A stretch of 64,000 bases of DNA from positions 1 through 64,000 of the forward strand of contig NZ_BRVN01000003.1 of NCBI RefSeq assembly GCF_026011735.1, in the 5' to 3' direction. Shown one piece after another: positions 59,418 to 64,000 of this stretch (the stretch's first letter is position 1; the number at the start of each line of letters is the position of its first letter). Below the pieces are notes generated by a model. That model saw only the letters and a program-made list of their open reading frames with translations, was not told the DNA's origin and ran no database searches. A program made the position numbers and the translations under genes. The DNA comes from Dietzia sp. NCCP-2495 (GTDB lineage: Bacteria > Actinomycetota > Actinomycetes > Mycobacteriales > Mycobacteriaceae).

Positions 59418-60233
59418 ATGACGCTCGATCGCCGTTCCTTCCTCCGTCGTGCGGGCCTCGGCGCCGCAGGCGCCGGCGCCGTCGCCGCGGGCCTCGCGCC
59501 TGTCGCCGGCGCGCAGTCCGTGGTCCCCGAGGCCCTCGGTGGCCTCCCCGGTGCGGGCGCCGGCGTGCCGATCGGCACCGTGCTCGACTACGCCTCCGGC
59601 CCGCCGAGCGGCGCCGCTGTCCGTGCCGCCGGACACCTGGGTGCCGTGCGCTACTGCTCCGAGCGTCGTCCGGGTTCGGAGTGGATGACCGGCAAGCCGC
59701 TGCTGCGCCGCGAGGTCGACGATTTCCACGCGCACGGTCTGAGCGTGGTCTCCTGCTACCAGTTCGGCAAGGGCGAGACCGCCGACTGGAAGGCAGGCGC
59801 CGCGGGCGGCGACCATCACGCCCCGATCGGAATCCGGATCCACCGCGCCGCCGGCGGCCCCGCCGGCGTGCCGATGTACGTCGCGATCGACGACAACCCC
59901 ACGCAGTGGCAGTTCGACCACCAGATCGCCCCGTACCTGGAGCGCTGGAACGCCCACCTCCGTGGCGCGGGCATGTCCCTGGGCGTCTACGCCAACGCGC
60001 CCACCATCGACCGTTGCCGCGGGCGCGGTCTCGGACGCTACTTCTGGCAGCACGACTGGGGCTCCGGCGGACGCCTCAACCCCGCCGCCGCCATCCACCA
60101 GAAGGCCGGCAAGCAGTGGGCCGTGGGAGGCGTGATGAGCGACATCAACGATGTCTACTCGGTCGACTACGGCCAGTGGGAGCCAGTCGATCTTGCCAAG
60201 ATCGCCCAGGCCGCGGCCGGAAGCCTCGCCTGA
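59418..60233 (+). CDS. Tat-exported DUF1906 protein (Rv2525c-like)
   Basis: A 271-residue secreted protein. The twin-arginine signal RRSFLRRAGLG and an Ala-rich core (cleavage near GAQSV) start it. The DUF1906 glycoside-hydrolase-like TIM barrel follows: IGTVLDYASGPPSG, AAGHLGAVRYCSERRPG, LLRREVDDFHAHGLSVVSCYQFG, VPMYVAIDDNPTQWQ, LGVYANAPTIDRC and YFWQHDWGSGG. Rv2525c of M. tuberculosis is the best-known member, a Tat substrate with a glycoside-hydrolase-like fold. A truncated tandem copy follows after 60 bp. Confidence 0.9.
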   Translation: MTLDRRSFLRRAGLGAAGAGAVAAGLAPVAGAQSVVPEALGGLPGAGAGVPIGTVLDYASGPPSGAAVRAAGHLGAVRYCSERRPGSEWMTGKPLLRREVDDFHAHGLSVVSCYQFGKGETADWKAGAAGGDHHAPIGIRIHRAAGGPAGVPMYVAIDDNPTQWQFDHQIAPYLERWNAHLRGAGMSLGVYANAPTIDRCRGRGLGRYFWQHDWGSGGRLNPAAAIHQKAGKQWAVGGVMSDINDVYSVDYGQWEPVDLAKIAQAAAGSLA

Positions 60234-60292
60234 GGGGACGGGTGAGGCGGACCGCCTTTCCCCGGTGCGGATGACACCGGAGGGGCCGTCGT

Positions 60293-60859
60293 CCCGGCGC
60301 CGAGTGGATGAGCGGGAAGCCGCTGCTGCGCCGCGAGGTGGACGACTTCCGCGCCCACGGCCTCAGCATGGTCTCCTGCTACCAGTACGGTCGCGCCGAG
60401 ACCGCCGACTGGAAGGGCGGGGCCGGCGGCGCGGATACCCACGCGCCCGTCGGTATCCGGATCCATCGCGAGGCCGGCGGTCCGGGCGGTGTTCCGATGT
60501 ATGTCGCGATCGACGACAACCCGACGTGGTGGCAGTTCGAGAACCAGATCGCCCCGTACCTCGAGCGGTGGCGCCACCATCTGGGCGGCGCCGGTATGAA
60601 GCTCGGCGTGTACGCCAACGCTCCCACCATCGACTGGTGTCGTGGCCGCAACCTCGGCGAGTACTTCTGGCAGCACGACTGGGGCTCGAACGGGCGGCTC
60701 AACCCGCACGCCACCATCCACCAGTTGCCGGTCAAGCAGCAGGTGACCGTGGGTGGTGTGGTGTCGGACCTGAACCGCGTCTACGCGCTCGACTACGGCC
60801 AGTGGTGGCCGATCGACCCGGCCGCCCTCGCGCAGTCGGCGCTCGGCAGCCAGAGCTGA
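60293..60859 (+). pseudogene. 5'-truncated tandem copy of the DUF1906 gene
   Basis: Begins abruptly at the codons matching SEWM-GKPLLRREVDDF of the full gene and runs to the family C-terminus (YALDYGQWWPIDPAALAQ). The Tat signal and about 85 N-terminal residues are missing, and the ATG at 60308 has no ribosome-binding site. About a fifth of residues differ from the upstream copy, so the duplication is not recent. Without a signal peptide the product would not be exported. Confidence 0.7.
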
Positions 60860-60895
60860 CCCGCGCCCCGGCATCGACCCACGAACGCCGCTGAC

Positions 60896-60932
60896 CTGGG
60901 GTGCCCTGCACGCTGCGTGCAGGGCACCCCAG
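60896..60932. terminator. Perfect 17-bp-stem terminator after the DUF1906 pair
   Basis: Stems 60896-60912 and 60916-60932 pair perfectly around a CTG loop. It lies between the DUF1906 copies and the convergent ABM gene, so it may serve both directions. Confidence 0.92.
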
Positions 60933-60984
60933 TTCAGAGCCTATTTTCAGGCGGAGGCTGAAGCGGGCCGCCCGGCCCGGCAGC

Positions 60985-61308
60985 TCACTCGACGGTGATC
61001 TCGCCCATCGCCCCCCACGTTTCGCCCTCGAGCGTGGTGTTGAGGATCCGTGGGGTGCGCTGCAGGTACTGGGCCGCGGAGCCGGTGAACTCCTTGAAGT
61101 GGGCGGAGCCCACGTGCTCGGCGGGGGCGTTGCCGTCGCGGAACGCCTCGCACAGCAGGAACTCGGTGGGCGTCTCGGTGGAGCGGTACCAGTCGAACCA
61201 CAGGTTGCCGGGCTCGGCGCGGGTGGCCTCGGTGAACTGGCGGGTGATCTCGAGCCAGGTGTCGGCGTGTTCGGGTTTGACGTCGAAACGGACGTTGATG
61301 AGCATCAT
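60985..61308 (-). CDS. Antibiotic biosynthesis monooxygenase (ABM)-domain protein
   Basis: A 107-residue ferredoxin-like-fold ABM protein: MLINVRFDVKPEHADTWLEI, ATRAEPGNLWFDWYRSTETPTEFLLCEAF (in part), AHFKEFTGSAAQYLQRTPRI. Members are quinol monooxygenases, haem oxygenases or stress proteins that dimerise. Two adjacent ATGs (61308, 61305) fit. It diverges from cysE, with only 72 bp between starts. Confidence 0.82.
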   Translation of the reverse strand: MMLINVRFDVKPEHADTWLEITRQFTEATRAEPGNLWFDWYRSTETPTEFLLCEAFRDGNAPAEHVGSAHFKEFTGSAAQYLQRTPRILNTTLEGETWGAMGEITVE

Positions 61309-61380
61309 GCTCCCATCATGCCGTGTTTTCCGACCGGTGCGACTCGACCCCCGCGACGGCGCAGGCCTACCCTGGGTGGG

Positions 61381-62256
61381 GTGACCATCGAGCTGAGCAT
61401 CGAGAACCCGTGCGTGCCGCAAGCGGAGGCCGACTCCTCCGTGCGTGCGGTCTGGAACCAGTTGTCGCTCGACGCGACCTCCAGCCGCAACGAACCGCTG
61501 ATCGCCGGCCTCGTCCTGGACCTCATCGACGGGTGCGATGACCTGGGTGAATCCCTCGCCCGACTGGCGGCCTCGCGCATCGCGACGCCGGAGATCGGCC
61601 GGCACGTGCTGGAGAAGGAGATCCGCGCCGTCCTGGTGGAGCACCCGCAGGTCCTCGAGGCGGTGGCCGAGGACCTCGTGGTGAGCTACGAGCGCAACCC
61701 GGCGTACCCGAACTACCTGGTGCCGTACCTGTTCGCCAAGGGGTTCCTCGGCCTGCAGATCCACCGCGTCGCCCACGAGATGTGGAACTCCGGCCGCGTC
61801 ATGGCGGCCTCGTTCCTGCAGAGCCGCAACTCCGAGGTGTTCGCGATGGACATCCACCCCGCGGCCCGCGTGGGGTCGGGCATCCTGGTGGACCACGCCA
61901 CGGGGATCGTCATCGGCGAGACCTGCGTGATCGGCGACGGTGTGTCGATCCTGCAGGGCGTCACCCTCGGTGGCACCGGGAACGAGGACGGCGACCGTCA
62001 TCCCAAGATCGGCTCGGGCGTGCTGCTGTCGGCGGGATCGATCGTGCTGGGCAACGTCCGCGTGGGTGACTGTGCGAAGGTCGCCGGTGGATCCGTGGTC
62101 CTGCACGAGGTGCCGGCGCACACGACCGTCGCCGGGGTCCCCGCCAAGGTCGTCCGTCGTCACGCCGACTCGATCGTGCCGGCCGACGCGATGGACCAGG
62201 ACATCACGATGGACGCGGGCTTCGAGCTGGACCGGGAGTTCGACGCCGACGCCTGA
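61381..62256 (+). CDS. cysE: Serine O-acetyltransferase
   Basis: A 291-residue serine acetyltransferase, first step of cysteine synthesis. The N-terminal helical domain (SVRAVWNQLSLDATSSRNEPLIAGLVL, in part; LFAKGFLGLQIHRVAHEMWNSGR, in part) is followed by left-handed beta-helix hexapeptides (DIHPAARVGSGILVDHATGIVIGETCVIG, in part) and the catalytic/acetyl-CoA loop LGGTGNEDGDRHPKIG. It has the full-length E. coli-like form. The GTG at 61381 follows a GGGTGGG sequence. The tail after VRRHADSIVPADAMDQDITMD is acidic. Confidence 0.92.
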   Translation: MTIELSIENPCVPQAEADSSVRAVWNQLSLDATSSRNEPLIAGLVLDLIDGCDDLGESLARLAASRIATPEIGRHVLEKEIRAVLVEHPQVLEAVAEDLVVSYERNPAYPNYLVPYLFAKGFLGLQIHRVAHEMWNSGRVMAASFLQSRNSEVFAMDIHPAARVGSGILVDHATGIVIGETCVIGDGVSILQGVTLGGTGNEDGDRHPKIGSGVLLSAGSIVLGNVRVGDCAKVAGGSVVLHEVPAHTTVAGVPAKVVRRHADSIVPADAMDQDITMDAGFELDREFDADA

Positions 62257-62287
62257 TCAGGCGGCCTACTTCGAGGAGCGGTGAACG

Positions 62288-62971
62288 ATGCGCGTTCTTG
62301 TCGTGGACGACGAGCCGTCGATCCGGGAGAGCCTGCGCCGTGGGCTGGTCGCGGGCGGCTGGACCGTCGACACCGCGCCCGACGGCGAGATCGGGTTGGA
62401 GATGGCCTGCGACGAGGGCTACGACGTGGTGGTCCTGGACATCATGATGCCGCGTCGCAACGGCTACGAGGTCGTCCGCGAGATGCGTCGCCGCGAGGTG
62501 TGGACGCCGGTGCTCATGCTCACCGCGAAGGACGGCGAGTACGACCAGGCAGACGCGTTCGACCTCGGTGCCGACGACTATCTGATCAAACCGTTCTCGT
62601 TCGTGGTCCTCGAGGCGCGGCTGCGCTCGCTGGTGCGTCGCGGCGCCCCCGAACGTCCCTCGACGTTCCAGGCCGGGGATCTCACCGTGGACCCCGCGGC
62701 GCGGGACGTGCGGCGCGGCGACGAACGGATCACCGTGACCGCGCGGGAGTACTCCGTGCTGGAGTACCTGATCAGGAACCGTAACCAGGTGGTGTCGAAG
62801 GAGCAGATCCTGCGGGCGGTCTGGGACGCGGCGTACGACGGCGACGACAACATCGTCGAGGTCTACATCGGCTACCTGCGCCGCAAGATCGACGCACCGT
62901 TCCGGGCCCACGCGATCGAGACCGTCCGCGGCCAGGGCTACCGCCTCGTGGACAGCACCACCGGCACCTAG
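62288..62971 (+). CDS. OmpR-family response regulator (MprA-like)
   Basis: A 227-residue two-component regulator. The receiver has DDEP acid pocket, phosphorylatable D51 in VVLDIMMPRRNGYEV, LTAKDGEYDQADAFDLGADDYLIKPFSF (in part) with the switch Lys. The C-terminal winged helix has RREYSVLEYLIRNRN-type sequence and VEVYIGYLRRKIDAPF, ETVRGQGYRL. It starts 31 nt after the cysE stop, possibly on the same mRNA. The histidine kinase at 63090 is convergent and may not be its partner. Confidence 0.9.
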   Translation: MRVLVVDDEPSIRESLRRGLVAGGWTVDTAPDGEIGLEMACDEGYDVVVLDIMMPRRNGYEVVREMRRREVWTPVLMLTAKDGEYDQADAFDLGADDYLIKPFSFVVLEARLRSLVRRGAPERPSTFQAGDLTVDPAARDVRRGDERITVTAREYSVLEYLIRNRNQVVSKEQILRAVWDAAYDGDDNIVEVYIGYLRRKIDAPFRAHAIETVRGQGYRLVDSTTGT

Positions 62972-62980
62972 TTCCCCCGG

Positions 62981-63012
62981 CCGCAGCCGCTCCTGACCGC
63001 AGCCGCTCCTGA
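62981..63012 (+). repeat. Two tandem 16-bp repeats
   Basis: CCGCAGCCGCTCCTGA occurs twice without a gap, followed by a partial third unit (CCGCT), just after the response-regulator stop codon. Confidence 0.85.
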
Positions 63013-63019
63013 CCGCTGA

Positions 63020-63081
63020 GCCGTCACTCCGGTACGTTTTTGCGGCGTCTCTCCTGGGGAAACGATGACCGGAGTGACGGC
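63020..63081. terminator. 14-bp inverted repeat with 34-nt loop
   Basis: GCCGTCACTCCGGT (63020-63033) and ACCGGAGTGACGGC (63068-63081) are perfectly complementary. The pair lies between the convergent regulator and kinase genes. The long loop, which holds a T5 run, is unusual for a terminator. It may be a terminator or a structured RNA. Confidence 0.6.
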
Positions 63082-63089
63082 GCACCGAG

Positions 63090-64000
63090 TTAGAGCTCGT
63101 CGTCTTCCGTGTGGTCGAACTGCTCGGCCGGCAGCTCCACCACGAATCGCGCCCCGCCGCCGGGGGCGTCCTCGACGCGGACCTCTCCGCTGTGTGTGCG
63201 CGTGATCTCGGCGACGATCGCCAGTCCGAGTCCCGACCCGCCACTGCCCCGCGCGCGATCGGCGTCCAGGCGGGCGAATCGGTCGAAGACGGTCGCCCGC
63301 TGGGCCGGCGGAACCCCCTCGCCGTCGTCGTCGACATACACCACGGCGCGCGGTGCGGACGGCTGCGTGCGGTCGACGGTGAGCTGCAGGGACAGGCGCT
63401 CCCGCGCGTGGCGACGCGCGTTGTCGACGAGGTTGCGCACCACGCGCTGGAGGGCGTCGGGATCGCCGACCAGGCGCGCCGGTTCGACCGACACCTCCAC
63501 TTTCAGACCGGTCTCGCGGCCCAGCCCCCGCGCACGGATCGCCTCCGACAGGACGATGTCGTCTAGGTCCACGTCGTCGCGACGCAGCGGGGCCCCGCGC
63601 TCGTCGTTCTTGGCGAGCAGGAGCAGGTCCTCGACCATCAGACGCATCCGCTTGACCTCGGGCAGGAGCAGGGTGTCGACGGTCTCCACGTCGACCGGGG
63701 TGCCCGAGGTGGAGGACAACTCGAGCATGGTCGACAGCGTGGACAGGGGACTGCGCAACTCGTGCGAGGCATCACCGACAAAGGCCACCTGGGCGGTGCG
63801 CGCGGCATCGAGGCGGGCGAGCATGGCATTCATCGTCTGGGCGAGGCGGGCGATCTCGTCCTCGGTCTCGGGCACGGGGACGCGCTCGCCGCGGCCGGAG
63901 GTGGAGATCTCGGCGACGCGGGAGCGGATGTTCTCCACCGGCCGCAGCGCGCGGCCCATCGCGTAGTAGACGAACGCAGCCGTGACCAGGCCCGCGACCG
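63090..64000 (-). CDS. Sensor histidine kinase, 5' part outside window
   Basis: The C-terminal ~303 residues of a membrane sensor kinase. The first visible residues (VAGLVTAAFVYYAMG) end a membrane helix, followed by HAMP (RALRPVENIRSRVAEISTSG...EDEIARLAQTMNAML), the phosphoacceptor H-box FVGDASHELRSPLSTL, the N-box VRNLVDNARRHA, G1 DDGEGVPP and G2 GGSGLGLAIV. It runs off the right edge, so its sensor domain is not seen. Its likely partner regulator is either at 62288 (convergent) or beyond the window. Confidence 0.93.
   Translation of the reverse strand, partial: VAGLVTAAFVYYAMGRALRPVENIRSRVAEISTSGRGERVPVPETEDEIARLAQTMNAMLARLDAARTAQVAFVGDASHELRSPLSTLSTMLELSSTSGTPVDVETVDTLLLPEVKRMRLMVEDLLLLAKNDERGAPLRRDDVDLDDIVLSEAIRARGLGRETGLKVEVSVEPARLVGDPDALQRVVRNLVDNARRHARERLSLQLTVDRTQPSAPRAVVYVDDDGEGVPPAQRATVFDRFARLDADRARGSGGSGLGLAIVAEITRTHSGEVRVEDAPGGGARFVVELPAEQFDHTEDDEL

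Noticed and set aside
60901-61380. N-terminal extension of CysE (160 codons)
   Set aside because: It is antisense to the ABM gene and has no acetyltransferase similarity; the GTG at 61381 fits the family start.

Overview
The window is very GC-rich, densely packed actinobacterial chromosome, and its gene content points to the mycolic-acid-containing Mycobacteriales. The markers are a WhiB-type regulator, an LmeA-type (DUF2993) lipoprotein-associated protein, two DesA3-like fatty-acid desaturases, an Rv3645-like membrane adenylate cyclase, a DUF1906 Tat-exported protein, and a glpD / tetR / AGPS-like / diacylglycerol kinase block that I recall as syntenic with Mycobacterium tuberculosis Rv2249c-Rv2252. 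A Dietzia-like genus is my best guess; this is inference, since no rRNA gene is present.

Layout. 1-1.3 kb: a secreted lipase cut by the window edge. 1.5-9.5 kb: a complete minus-strand Flp/Tad pilus operon (flp, tadE, tadG-like, cpaB, cpaE/tadZ, tadA, tadB, tadC, prepilin peptidase) with a good promoter in front of flp and a hairpin just after it. 9.9-12 kb: a Cu/Zn superoxide dismutase lipoprotein, an AhpD-like protein and a PPOX/F420 protein. 12-20.7 kb: the most unusual region. A full MFS transporter gene is followed by a decayed tail of a DUF1707-type gene. Then comes a four-gene operon whose genes all overlap or join: GntR-amidase fusion, LamB/YcsF (PxpA-like), NCS1 permease and AmiF-type formamidase. 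After it come a 5'-truncated second copy of the MFS gene and an intact DUF1707 gene. This is the structure expected if a circular DNA carrying the operon integrated by single crossover.

20.7-27 kb: an ECF41 sigma factor with its CMD partner, an AraC/GyrI-like regulator, a VOC protein, a lipoprotein, thiM-thiE and an LLM flavin monooxygenase. 27-36.8 kb: a desaturase and thioesterase, a DEAD-box helicase, an adenylate cyclase, LmeA, a DJ-1/PfpI protein, a MurG-like glycosyltransferase, WhiB and a second desaturase. 36.9-40.1 kb: a gluABCD-type amino-acid ABC importer closed by a strong hairpin terminator. 40.2-48.3 kb: an SDR dehydrogenase, a PhnB-like VOC protein, a DinB-like protein, htpG, a macro-domain protein, a PAP2 phosphatase, aspartase and an acetoacetate decarboxylase-like protein with a palindromic operator.

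48.3-53.5 kb: the glycerol-phosphate/ether-lipid/phosphatidate block. 53.6-64 kb: a CAP-domain secreted protein, a BCCT transporter, pirin, a 41-codon unannotated small gene, dapA, an SDR, two tandem DUF1906 copies (the second truncated), an ABM protein, cysE, a response regulator and a convergent histidine kinase running off the end. No rRNA, tRNA, CRISPR array, transposase or integrase was recognised. The best candidate for an undescribed system is the 13.9-19.3 kb operon, which begins with a regulator-enzyme fusion that can apparently also make free amidase from an internal ribosome-binding site.
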